From Romanomermis culicivorax (lineage: Eukaryota > Nematoda > Enoplea > Mermithida > Mermithidae): 64,000 nt of DNA. The DNA is taken from positions 1,736,001 through 1,800,000 of the forward strand of contig CAWUHX010000024.1 in NCBI GenBank assembly GCA_963922205.1, given 5' to 3'. Shown piece by piece: positions 21,736 to 32,861 of the stretch (its first letter is position 1; each line of letters opens with the position of its first letter). The position numbers and the translations under genes are program-made. The notes beneath the pieces were generated by a model. It saw nothing but the letters and a program-made list of their open reading frames with translations. It did not search any database and was not told the origin of the DNA.

Positions 21736-22369
21736 GCGGTGAAGTATGACAGGGCTTTTAATCAGAATCATAGAAATGTTAACGGCCGATGAATTCGTTG
21801 GGATCTATCGTTAATATGCTTCCATCTGTTGTACCAATGTGTGGTTCATTAGCTCAATGTGACTTGCCTAACTGAATTTTCTCATTTTTGCAAGATTAGT
21901 GACTATGGAAAGGTCTATTCCCAAGTGAACGAATTCCCAATTGAATGATTCCCAATTTAGTGAATTCCCTAATGAGTGATTTCAAAGTGGGCGAATTCCC
22001 GAATGAGCGAATTCCCAAAATAGTATTTTTGTTTTTAAAAGCGCGGTGAGAATAAACATTTTTGACCATTTTTTGTTCAAAAATTGACATTTTGCAGGCT
22101 CAGCCTTAAGATTGGAAAATCGTTGATCGGAAGGGCGGTAAGCCATATGGCCGACGATTTCTGGGTGGTTCCTAGCACTTTCGCCCTAATTACATGTATG
22201 CCTGCATCAGACAATCATATCACGAATCGTACATAGGGTGATAATAGCCTGTTACTTATAAAATGGTACTAAAATGAAAAATGACGCAAATATTAGGTCA
22301 CTTAGGAAATCTTGTATATAAAGTTTTCACTGTACATTTTTTCACTCAAAAAATTTTTAAACGTTAGTT
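21736..22369. other. Intergenic DNA with short GAATTCCCAA repeats
   Basis: Between 21925 and 22015 the words GAATTCCC and AATGAGCGAATTCCCAA recur five times with a spacing of 15-25 bp, a small degenerate tandem array. A piece near 22060-22180 resembles 5020-5170 in inverted order. No gene is seen. Confidence 0.5.
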
Positions 22370-22681
22370 GACTGTCGTCACAAACTTTTAGTTCTATATG
22401 ACTTATGGCTTGGCAGAGAATGTTCAAAATATAAAATAGTACTTGCTTACCAGATTCATTACTTGGAAGCACTAAAAACAGATTATAGGCTAATTGCAGA
22501 AATACATGAGAAGTTTTTCAGTTTTCCGAAGCCCGAACAATATCCTTCAATTAGTGATGTGATCCAAAATAACAAAAACAGGGTTTTCCTGGCGTGGTTG
22601 TCGCATTGGACATGCGCCTATGTTGAAATTTTGAACTCGGGCGGGGAGGATTCGAAATTATTCCATATTTGCGAAGGCTAG
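22370..22681 (+). CDS. Possible exon of an unidentified protein
   Basis: From just after a candidate acceptor (aaacgttag ending near 22369) the frame is open for about 103 codons with balanced, non-repetitive composition: it contains LLVLYDLWLGRECSKYKIV, HYLEALKTDYRLIAEIHEKF and NRVFLAWLSHWTCAYVEIL. It then ends in TAG at 22679-22681. The helical, Leu/Lys-rich pattern looks like real protein, but I do not recognise the family and see no clear donor site, so it may be a last exon or a relic of a transposon gene. The DNA after it (22700-23030) keeps an open frame in another phase with no domain I can name. Confidence 0.35.
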   Translation, partial: DCRHKLLVLYDLWLGRECSKYKIVLAYQIHYLEALKTDYRLIAEIHEKFFSFPKPEQYPSISDVIQNNKNRVFLAWLSHWTCAYVEILNSGGEDSKLFHICEG

Positions 22682-22699
22682 TTTTCGATAAACGTCCAG

Positions 22700-23944
22700 A
22701 TGCTTTGTGACGATGAACTATTTATCCGAGACATTGTTGCTGGCCAAGAGCACGCTTGATTCACATATTTTCAATGAGTCAAGTTTTCGCATGACACTGG
22801 AAACACTCTCAGGAGGTTCTCATGGCGCATGTCTACCACGGATACGCATATACCATCGTTTTTTAATGACCCTGCTGTCCAATCCAAGAACTCCTGGAGA
22901 AAGTGCGTATAATTTTTTCCAGTCTTCTAGTATACTCCATTTATTTGGAAATGATCGATGCAGCAGTCGGAGTTCTGGCAAACGCAGCCTTGATTCCATA
23001 ATAATTTTGAAACGCCGTCTCCCTTAGTAACTTCCATCTATAAAAATGCTTGGCCGTAATCATAGGCTGTGTTGTGTTGTACTATTTTGCAAAAATAAAT
23101 AATGATTTTGTCGATAATGATATTGAAATCAAAATAACGAAGATCAGGTTCAAGAAAATGAACGTGCCAAAAGACATGCTAATTATAGCTAACTAACTTC
23201 AGCTAACGTGGAGCCATTGTTCTCGTCCTTTAAATGTTTCCTACTTTTTATGGGTACCAAATTTGGGTATCAAGTGTGAATGCAAATCATCACTTTAATT
23301 TGCATAATTTTTACATTATTTATACAGTTGTGGCAACAGAAAATAAGCATTGTTTCATTTGAAAACTCTGTGATACAGTGTCAAATAAAATTCAAATGCA
23401 AAATCATTACCCCTTTCAAGTTCAACCACCTGCCGCATTCTTTTGAAGCGCTTTTTAACATTTGGGTTAGATTTGAATGCTCCTTCAATGGCATCTCAAG
23501 TTGGACCTTTCGCCTGCACCGATTTCAAATCAGTTTTTTTATTTTCAATAGTATCAGCACGTTCGGAAATGCATTCTAATAAAAATTCAGTTTTTTCTAC
23601 ATCAAAATTATGAATTTTTTCACGATTTTTGGCGGCATTCATTAATACACATAAAAATCAAAAAAACCAATTTCACTCAAACAAAGATCATCTTCTACGT
23701 TGCTTTTTTCAAATCCATTCTTGCCCAAAGGTTGAATTTTGGATTTTAGCACGGCTTAAATTTTCAACACCGCGGTTGGTAAATTAACACGGAGTTAAGT
23801 AAACGGCCATTAATCGACGTTCACGTATACAGCTTAAATTTAAGCGGTGCTAGCAATTTAGCAATTACGTGTTAAAGTTAGAGGTGTACGTACACACGAG
23901 CCCGAGTTGAAGTGATTTTCGTACGGAGAAAAAAAAGTAGGTTA
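22700..23944. other. Intergenic DNA, no confirmed gene
   Basis: Open frames at 22707-23027 and 23280-23579 have no recognisable motifs or supporting splice sites. The DNA becomes AT-rich to the right. Confidence 0.45.
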
Positions 23945-24271
23945 AGGCCCATGTATAGTAATCCGTAATCCTGATCCTTAATCCTGAGTTCCTGACCCGA
24001 TAAAGATCAGGAAAGGATAGGACCAGGTAAAGTCGTCCTTAACGTCCCTAAATTTAAGGATCCGGACGACTACGTGAGAAATATTTTACAGTAAGATTAT
24101 ATATTGAGATGCATAAGTTGTATAAATAAAGACGACTCCAGACAGTAGGTTTTATACATTTTATTGATCTTGTTCATTATTCTGATTATTTTTTTGTTTT
24201 CGTTCACGTTTCACATGCGTTTACATTATTTTGCTTCAGTGATTTGTTTATTTGTCATATTTTAATTCCCC

Positions 24272-24275
24272 CTTA
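24272..24275. repeat. Target site duplication of the solo LTR
   Basis: CTTA precedes the LTR and is repeated at 25166-25169. Confidence 0.85.
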
Positions 24276-25165
24276 TGTAATGTACCTGCTAAAGCAGTAC
24301 TGTAAATATATAGCATACTGTATGTGATAGACATTTATCAAATATTATTTCATTTTCGTATTTTATCGTCTCAAGGGGGTCTGGGATTCACACCCAAACA
24401 TTCCTATAAAATTACATGAAGTACTTTATTCATTCACACCCCAGTAGCCCAATTGAGATGCCCCAATTAATTTACACAAAGGCAGCTGGTCCCCTAGAAC
24501 CTACACCAAACTACACATTCCACAGCTACTGTAATCCCCCATAAAAATCGTAAACAACACCTGCACACAGTAAAATAAGTAAAAGCCCTGCCAGACAGTA
24601 GTCTCAAGTGCAACGGTAGCGACGGCCCCACAAAACATGTGTATACAGAGAAACCGATACAGGGAGCATGCACAGAAGCACAGAGGTGTGGCTAAGCCCA
24701 CCGTAGGAAACAAGCAAGACACGAAAAGCATACCGGACTAGGAAAGCATTAAAGGGCGTGACTAAGTAAGCATGAAAAGCAAAGCAGGAAGCGACCATTG
24801 GGGAAGAAGATGGACAGAAGCACGACCTCCCGCGACGCCCAGGGAGTGGCCAAAAACGTCGTATTTAAAGAGAAGCAAAGCGTGATTTTTGTTATTATTA
24901 TTCCTAATTCTTAATTTCGTTGTTCGCGATCATCTCGTAATTTGCAAGCGCCATTTTTACGAAAGCAGTTAAACCAAGGCCATTCATTATTTGCAAGCTG
25001 AGACCGCATTGTTTCGTTTATTGTTGTCCACGTCTCAAAGTAGCCGTCCATTAGTATCTGTATTGCCCCCGTATTGTTGAATCACCCATCTCCCCCGCTG
25101 TGTTGTAGCCATATGGACCATCCAATTGGTTAAAGTAAAGTGCTTCACAAAATCTGGTCGTTACA
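24276..25165 (+). repeat. Solo LTR of the same gypsy family
   Basis: 890 bp, starting TGTAATGTACC and ending GTTACA, the reverse complement of the LTRs at 6879-7784 and 15358-16267. The 4-bp duplication CTTA on both sides shows that a full element inserted here and was then reduced to one LTR by recombination between its LTRs. Confidence 0.92.
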
Positions 25166-25905
25166 CTTAATTAATTTTTTGAATTTTAAATTTTAAATTT
25201 TTTTTTTAAATTTCAAAATTTTTTCATTTTAAATTTTAAATTTTTTTTATTTTAAATTTTTAAACCTAAAATTCTTAAATTTTTAATTTTTCAATTTTAA
25301 ATTTTTCAGTTTTAAATTTTTAAACTTTAAATTATTAAATTTTTCAGTTTTAAATTTTCAAACTCTAAATTATCAAATTTTTAATTTTTCAATTTTAAAT
25401 TTTTAATTTAAATTTTTTAATCCCAAATTTTTTATTTTAAATTTTTTAATTTTTAATTTTTTAATTTTTTAATTTTAAATTTTTTAATTTTAAATTTTTT
25501 AATTTTAAATTTTTAAACTTTAAATTATTAAATTTTTAATTTTTCAATGTAAAATTCTTGAATTTAAATTTTTTAATCTTAAATTTTTTAATTTTAAATT
25601 TTTCAATCTTAAATTTTTAAACTTTAAATTATTAAATTTTTAATTTTTCAATTTTGAATTTTTGAATTTAAATTTTTTAATCTTAAATTTTTTATTTCAA
25701 ATTTTTTAATTTTAAATTTTTTAATTTTAAATTTTTTAATTTTAAATTTTTCAATTTTAAATTTTTTAATTTTAAATTTTTTAATTTTAAATTTTTTAAT
25801 TTTAAATTTTTCAATTTTAAATTTTTCAATTTAAAAAGTTTTCAATTTAAAATGTTAAAATTTTCTAATATTAAACTTTAATTTCTTGTTAAATTTTAGA
25901 AAGTT
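25166..25905. repeat. AT-rich low-complexity block (AAATTTTTAATTTT type)
   Basis: About 740 bp made almost only of A and T, with TTTTAAATTTTTTAATTTTAAA-like units of 10-20 bp. Shorter stretches of the same kind are at 36610-36665 and 37205-37275. It probably grew by replication slippage. Confidence 0.9.
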
Positions 25906-26945
25906 AATTTTTTAATAAATAAAAACGCTGGAATCAATCAACAAAAGCCGCAAATCTGCCGTTTTGTTGTAAACAAACATGGCTACAGTATTACAACGCG
26001 CTGTAGTTGCAAAGTATTGCACTTGCGTAAAGTGCACATATTTCACCGAAAAACATGAAAAATCTATTTCTTAGCTGACTACTCTATCTTATCTGGTAGA
26101 AAATTCTTAGTTTTTGCTAATTTCACTTTATTTTACATTCCAATTACCGGAAAATGTAACTAGGATTATGCGCAGGCTGATGCCATTACGCATTTGATGA
26201 GTATTTACTGTAGCGTGTAGCTTTCCCGATCCTTAAAAAGTACGGAAGGCTTGTACTTTGTTCCCGACGTCAGGAAAGCCGATCCTTTCCCGATCAGGAA
26301 GACATCGGGAACACCTTTCCTTATAAGGTCGGGAACGCTATCCCGATCATGATTTCAGGATTATGGATTACGTCAGGGTCGAAAATTTAGGGAACGAGCT
26401 TTCCTGACACAGGAAAGGTCATTCTTTTAAGGATCAGGACGACTATACATCGGCCTTTACCGTTTTACATTTCATGGTCAACCTGAGTGTTTTTTTATAC
26501 ATGCTTTTCACGTGAAAAATCAAAATCCCATTGCAACCATTGATACGTTTCACATGAACTGAATTATCTTGATATGCAAATTTTAAGTCTCATTTAATGA
26601 CGTCTGATGAGCTATGCCTCCTGAAACGTATCACATTTTTCGTGAAAAATATAATGAAAAATCAAGAATTTTCATTCGACGGCAATAGACACGATTTCTG
26701 AGAGGTTCTACCTTCTCTACGATAAGTTAAAAATCAATCATCATCTCAAACGCAGTTATTTTGAGTAGTTTTGTGCGCTGAGTCTCATGGTATCATTAGT
26801 TTTGCTTAAAAACGAAAATTCACTTGGCTACAGTATGACAAATTTTGAAAATTGATCTATTTGTGGCATTTTTCAGTGGTCTTGCTATCCAAACGATATT
26901 TCAGGTTCATTTTACAAAGGAGAGGATAAGCTATCTTTTGATGTA

Positions 26946-27360
26946 CCGTATTTATTCGAATAAACGCCGCCCTTGAATAAACGCCGCCCTTGAATAAACG
27001 CCGCCCTCGAATAAACGCCGCACCTTATGTGTGAAAAAATAAACGCCGCCCTTGAATAAACGCCGCGGCGTTTATTCGAGGACTTATCATCCTTAGTTTA
27101 AAGTGCAAAAATAAGTACAGTTTGCAGTAGGTATTTTGCATAAATATAACCTAAGTACCTATTATCAGTGCTTTTATAAAAATTTGTCAATTATAAATAG
27201 TAATTGTTAAAAAAGTAAAAATTTTATTAAAATATATGTGGTGTTTAACTCAGAATTTAAATAAACGCCGCCCTCGAATATACGCCACCCTCGAATAAAC
27301 GCCGCACCAAAAGTACAATTGAAAAAATAAACGCCGCGGCGTTTATTCGAATAAATACAG
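26946..27360. mobile_element. 415-bp MITE with 25-bp inverted termini and TA duplication
   Basis: The left end (26946-26970) and the right end (27336-27360) form a 25-bp inverted repeat with one mismatch, containing ATTTATTCGAATAAACGCCG. The dinucleotide TA flanks both ends (26944-26945 and 27361-27362), as in Tc1/mariner-type insertions. Several further AATAAACGCCGC units stand in tandem inside each end, so each terminus is a small array of the same motif. The centre is AT-rich. Confidence 0.85.
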
Positions 27361-27448
27361 TAATTCAACAGTAAATAATTGCATATTACACCGTTTAAGA
27401 GAATTTAAAGTATCAAAAATGAGCCGTCAAAATTAGAAGAAAAATTGT

Positions 27449-27870
27449 TTCTGGGCATTCCCGAGCACTTTCCCATCGGATGCCGCAGAATTTTATTTTC
27501 TTATTTTATAGCTCATGCATATTACTGTATTGGTAAAATTTTCACCGAGATTTTTGTACCGTTTGGGGAGCTGCACCGCTTTGAAGCAGGCATACTATGG
27601 AAATTGTTCAGAAGTCACTGCATTTTCCAGGTGGCCATGTATACCCCTTGTGATACATTTATTATTTGTACTAGAATTACAGAAACATTAACAGACTATT
27701 ATGTACTAATTGTTTCACAAACGAACATTTTACACTCTACAAGAAAGTTTAGACTGTCGAAAATTAGAGGCAGAACAATAGAAAAATCCTATTTATGGGC
27801 ACTCCGGAGCACTTTCAACCATGATGCCGAGGAATTTTATTTTTTTATTCTATAGTTTATACATTCCTAC
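27449..27870. repeat. Two direct copies of an 80-bp segment, 340 bp apart
   Basis: 27450-27530 and 27790-27870 share GGGCA(T/C)TCC(C/G)GAGCACTTTC, then ATG CCG-AGAATTTTATTTT-type sequence and a CATATTACTGTA/CATTCCTACAGTA end. The 136-aa open frame across them is therefore repeat sequence, not a gene. Confidence 0.6.
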
Positions 27871-28329
27871 AGTAGTTGGGAAAGTAGCCTCTCATCATCG
27901 CGCACCGTTTTGACAACTGTAGATATTTGCATATACTGCACTGTCATTCAAATGTGTTTTTGAATCTGGATAATGTTCAGCTAATGAAGTTCTGTGAATA
28001 CAGGATGCATCTTAACCTAATACTTTATAAGAAAAAATGTGTCTTGAAGTCCCCGTAAATTTTGATTGATCTAGATTTGATTCTTTCTAAAGGAAGTGCT
28101 TCAAATGAAAAATCGAACACTTTGAAAATTTTCATTAAATTCCAGAAATTGAGTGATTGTTTGAAATCCATTTACAGAAGGACGTCAAGGAGGTATTCCC
28201 ATACTCTTTGCTTTTTTGGAAGGAACTGCAATCTACTATCATTTGCCCTACATATTCGTCACGCTAACATCACGTGATGTGGAACAGGGTGTCTTCAACT
28301 GTAGAACACTTTCGCACAGCTTATAGCAT

Positions 28330-28697
28330 AGGCCGGAGACAGGCAGCCGCCATTTATTTTGTAACATTAAACTCGCAGCTTCGATTGTTTCCGGTCAAAT
28401 TACTGAAAAGAAAAATTTTTGCAGCATTTCTTCTGAGGCATCCTGTTGCGCAATCATTGTAATTTGATCGAGAGCGATCCGACTCACCTTTTCTTCTTAT
28501 TCGTTCATTCTACACCTCGTTGATGGCATATTTAGTGGAATCAAACAGCATTCTTGTACCAAATTTTAGAATGTGCAGACACCTACAGCTCCCAAAACGG
28601 TATATTAATTTCATTGAAATGCTAACACAATATGTCAAACATTAGTGGCTACAGAAACCAAGAAAAAATTCTGCGGCATCCTATGGGAAGGTGCGTA
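28330..28697 (+). repeat. Dispersed repeat family R, copy 1 (left part)
   Basis: This matches 51250-51620 with about 80 percent similarity by eye (shared words such as GGAAT.AAACAGCATTCTTGTA and GAATGTGCAGACACCTA). It continues after the insertion at 31916-32070. No coding frame is kept. Confidence 0.75.
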
Positions 28698-29139
28698 AGC
28701 AGTGTTGCCAAGTAGTCGCCTTAAAAAACCCTAATTTTTCCCCCAAAAAACCTCAATCGTCCCAAAAAAACCCTAGAAAACCTCAAAAATTTTTGAAAAC
28801 CCCTAGAAATACCCCAATTTTTGAAAAGAGAATAAATTCAATTCATAGATGAAAAAATAAATCAAGCATAAGTTTATTAAGAATCAACAACTTTATTCAG
28901 CTGTCAGCTGCAGAATTTCATCTTCATCATCACATTCAGCCGATTGCTGCACCAAACATGCCTGACGTAAATTTTTTCAACATAGGTTTTGTTACAGTAA
29001 AAGAGTTGCAACTTTCGTTCCTTAAAGCCAAACCCAGGGCCGTGCGCAGGATTTTTTCATGGTGTGGCGGACTAAATTTTTTTTACTGAATAGCCCCAGA
29101 AAATGTTGATTTTACGCGATACACTCTTTGTATGATGCC

Positions 29140-29170
29140 TCGATGGGGGGGGGGGCGTCCCCCGCCCGCC
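29140..29170. repeat. G-run and C-run tract
   Basis: A run of ten or more G followed by C-rich sequence, similar to the tracts near 0.9 and 32.45 kb. Confidence 0.6.
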
Positions 29171-29424
29171 CTTGTGCACGGCCCTGGCCAAGCCATATTG
29201 CATACATAGAATACTGTCCATCAATACAGTCAGAAAATTGCGGGTTTCAAACTTCAAAGATCAAACTAGATTAAACATGTATGTTTTAACTTTGAAAAGA
29301 TTCACAAATTTAGTTAGAAGCTTCTTAAATGAAGCCTAAGCTTCAGCTTGCAGTGCTTGCACAAATACAACATAAAATCTCTAACTTATAAGCCTTCTGC
29401 ATCCAGCAAAATTTTTTCCATATT

Positions 29425-30320
29425 TCCCGAAGTCTTTTTTTCGCTTAAAAATGCTTATAGATTCCTTATTTATGTGTTTTTGAACTTTTTCAAACCTTCT
29501 GGTGATTTTAGAGCCGTTAATTTATCAAAATTGAGGGGAAAATAGAAATTTTCGAGTTTGATCGAGGTCTAATCTACAAGCATTAATCTACAAGCAAACT
29601 TTCCAGCAAACTATCCAGGAGCATACTGACTTTGAATTACATAAGAAATCGACACTTAAGTCATCTATGATGTTAAGTGAAAGCCCGAAAAAAGATATTA
29701 ATCTTTCCGGCGCTAGGCTGCGGAAAATTTTTTTGGGCATTGTCATTCTGCAACGCTGGAAAATCAATTTTCCGAAAATTTATTTCAAGAATTAGATTTG
29801 AATTTTGTGTTCAAAGGTTGTCATTTCCAGAATTTTATTATTTGAAAAATTTCAAAACCAGTAATTTATTCGTAAACTCTCATGAACTTGATCGAAAAGA
29901 AATGAGTAAGAAGAGTAGAAATTTCGAAAACTAATTCCATGAAGCTTTTGAATTTATTTCACGTTAAGAAAGGCATAGTCGCTTCAAAAAGTTCAGAGAC
30001 TTGACGTATTGATCTTTCTCAAAAAATGTGTCAAGGAAAAATGCGAATCTTCATTAAATATCAGGATAAAATATTGAAGATTACCAATTGAAACAAACAT
30101 AAGATAATACGTTTAAGATGATGAAAACTATTATATACATAAAGTGATATGAAGGTAGACATGCTAAAAGTCGCGCCTGAGCTAATTAATACGTAATAAT
30201 GATAATTGAAGTTATAACCGGCGCGAAGCGCCGGAAAATTTCGAGGTCATGACCTTCTAAAATGCACCAAAATGCATCTTTTCTGTATCAGATCCCCAAA
30301 ATTTTCTTCCCCATATGGGG
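29425..30320 (+). repeat. Dispersed repeat family Q, copy 1
   Basis: This matches 39470-40245 throughout: shared words include AAATATCA.GATAAAATATTGAAG, GATGATGAAAACTATT and CCCCAAAATTTTCTTCCC. A fragment of the family is at 6330-6445. It lies inside the hAT-like element at 28698-31915. The GGCGCGAAGCGCC hairpin at 30220-30232 is a GC island conserved in weaker form in copy 2. Confidence 0.8.
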
Positions 30321-31901
30321 GAAGAGCCGAAAATTTTTTTCCTTTTCTGAATTTTTTCCAAAAAAGAACAATTTTGGGGAAAAACAGTGCCCGCTCCAAT
30401 AGAATAATAGTGAATATAGTAAAAATGCAAATTAAATGTGTAATTCAATGTTAAATTTGAGCGAATTTATAGTTTTTTTACAAGACATTTTAAAATCTTA
30501 AAATAAGAAAAATAATTGATTTTAAAGGTTCAGAATCAATGACTGACACATTGTAGAAGAATATATGTGATCAAAGACAGGACTCAAAAAAAGTTTACAA
30601 ATGTTTTTTATTTATTTTGTTATAAACTTCGATTATAAAACTTTTAAATGATTTATTATACTTAAGAGCGTACATATTAGGCCATTTCAAACTTGTTTCT
30701 ACTCAAGAAGTTGCACTTTTTCAGATCTAAATTTTTAGTGGCTCATCGGCAGAAATAGTCATAACTTTTTCGTGTTATTTTAAAAGAATTTTAAGTGCAT
30801 TTGATTAATATTTATGTATCTAATCATGTTTCACATAATTCCTATGGCGCTTAAATGAATGAAATGAAAAGTTTAGTGCTAGAACTTATATACACTATAT
30901 AGAACATACACATAGGTAAATTGTGCCTAAACCAAAGCCTAAGCCTAAGCCCAATGGTTAGCCAAATTCTGATTGCCCAAGCAACGATCAGTTGAATGAA
31001 GGTCTCACTAGTCGATAAGTAGAAGTTGTGACTACCTGGCCTGGCACTAAAGTTTATTATTGTCATCCCTACTAGTGTCTTGAAATGAGTACAAAATAAA
31101 ACTCACATCACATTAAACTAAAAGACCCACAATAAACCCAAGTGACTCCAGCAAAAAGCCCACAAAATCCTAAAGTCCAAATTTTGAAAAACTGTTTATT
31201 CTATCTCTAAAAGATGCAGTGTGCACACCGCCCCAAACATGTCAACAGAGTATTTTTACACCAAACGAGCATGTTTTTCCCCAAAACGTTTATTTTGGGA
31301 AAAAAATTTTGGAAAAAAGGGAAAAAAATTTAGCATTATTAGCCAAATGGGGAAAAAGTTTTAATCTAACTTCCCCTAGATTAGCATTTTAAACTTTAAT
31401 GGGGTAAAATAAATACTTTCGGCCGCTTCGCGGCATTATATAAATACCAAATAAATTAGCACATATATTCTTATGTACTTACTACTTAGCCGCCATTCAT
31501 CAAATTTTAATGTTTTTCAATGCTTCTATACATTAAATTCATAGTTTTATTATTACTTCGGCGAAACATTTTTAGAGTCTTTCTTCCCCACTTAGGGAAA
31601 AATTTTTTTGGAAAAAAACATGCTGCACCAAAAGTCAAAATTTGGTAATTAAGCCAAAAAATACGCTAATTTAATTGTAAAATACACAAATGATCACACT
31701 ATTCAATCAATATCCATTTAAATTTTCATTTTTTCAATTTCATCACGCGTTTTTCTTATTTTATACAGTAATTCTCTATCAAGCACACAACATTCAAGCA
31801 AGCGAATTCGTTGAAAAACCCCTAAAACCTCAAAAATAAAAAACCCCTAGAAAAACCTCAACGCCCTCGAAAAACCCCTAGATTTGGGGAAAAACCCTAA
31901 T
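30321..31901. other. Interior of the hAT-like element, no gene
   Basis: AT-rich. Near 30934-30950 there are two to three units of the telomere-type hexamer (GCCTAAGCCTAAGCC on the plus strand). Confidence 0.6.
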
Positions 31902-31915
31902 TTGGCAACACTGCT

Positions 31916-32070
31916 CCAAATGACTTTTTCAGCTTATTTTGATTTTCACTTTAAAAATGAATAAAAATTGTAAAGTAAAGGATTAGACAATCTTTTTCAT
32001 ACCTGCCTATAGAGCATGGTCTTCTGCATGCAATGAACATTTAGTTTCAAAGTCCTGTCTTTTCTTCAAA
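31916..32070 (+). repeat. Dispersed repeat family R, copy 1 (right part)
   Basis: This continues the match to 51640-51790 after the 3.2-kb insertion, with shared words such as GTAAAGTAA.GGATTAGA and TATAGAGCAT.GTCTT. Confidence 0.7.
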
Positions 32071-32439
32071 TTCCAAACTTTGAAGTACTGTAGCTATGCG
32101 AATTTTGATTTTTATGTGGAATGAATGCTGTTAAGATACTCAACATGTAAAATTACTCAAAATATCTCATTTCCAGTTATAATTAATTTTCAACTTATCA
32201 TAGTTCAATGGAGCATAAGGTATAATCTCTCAAAAAGTGCGTCTGAAGTTGGGGAAATGCTTTCACGAGACCCTATATGAATGAAAAACGTCAATTTTTC
32301 GGCACTTCAAGCAATAAATACAATTTTTTAAAGGATTTCTACATAGTTTTGGGGCAAAAATACTTTTTTTTCCAATGATCCCCGCTCCTAATTCAGGCAA
32401 CGCACAAAAAATTGATTTCCCCCTGTGACCGCATACAGG

Positions 32440-32610
32440 CACATATAGGTGGGGGGGGGGAAGTAACCCCCCCCCGGCCAAAAAAGTCGTCAAACACTCC
32501 CCTGAACTTTTTCCAAGACAGTTTTTTTGGTGATTTTGTGTATGGAAGACAAGTTTGCAAAACTTTTTTTTTTGTTTTTTGCTCACCCACCCCCCTACCC
32601 CCCAGATAAA
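32440..32610. repeat. G/C-run block
   Basis: GGTGGGGGGGGGGAAG at 32447-32462 is followed by a C run and then CCACCCCCCTACCCCCC near 32587-32603. The overlapping 145-aa and 65-aa frames come from these runs and are not treated as genes. Confidence 0.6.
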
Positions 32611-32861
32611 AAGGTCAAGGACCCTCCCCACTGGAAAATTCTTGTCGTGCATGTCTGTGTGACCGTCCAATTCGATCTCCGAATACACTTGGCTCCGCAT
32701 TCGCCAGGAGGTTTAGCATATAACTGCAAGTTGTTCGGACATTTTGTTGGGCTACATTTGAAAAAATGTAATCATTGATCAGAGTGCCTTCTAAATTCAA
32801 CATTAACGTTTTTTCGTATAAATCCTCCATTTGAAAGAAAGTAGTCAATAAAGATTTAATT

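Larger units (their letters stand above)
23945..26456. mobile_element. Harbinger-like non-autonomous element holding a nested solo LTR
   Basis: The left end reads AGGCCCATGTATAGT and the right end, on the minus strand, AGGCCGATGTATAGT; each is flanked by TTA (23942-23944 and 26457-26459). A 3-bp TTA duplication with such termini is typical of PIF/Harbinger elements. Near both ends are words such as CCTGATCCTTAA and GATCAGGAAAGG. No transposase is encoded. The interior is filled by a solo LTR (24276-25165) and a long AT-rich block, so the original element was much shorter. Confidence 0.75.
28698..31915. mobile_element. 3.2-kb non-autonomous hAT-like element
   Basis: The ends are a 14-bp perfect inverted repeat, AGCAGTGTTGCCAA (28698-28711) against its reverse complement at 31902-31915. 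CAGTGTTGCC-type termini are typical of hAT transposons. Next to each end is a block of CCC(C)AAAAA.CCTAGAAA-type sequence. The insertion splits repeat family R, whose contiguous copy at 51250-51790 shows the empty site. No 8-bp duplication is clear and no transposase is encoded. Confidence 0.7.

Noticed and set aside
27445-27855. 136-aa plus-strand open frame as a gene
   Set aside because: It spans two direct copies of an 80-bp repeat and shows no domain or splice signals.
32263-32700. 145-aa minus-strand open frame as a gene
   Set aside because: Its length depends on G and C runs and it overlaps simple repeats; the frame directly after the DHHC gene (32848-32615) also has no recognisable motif.
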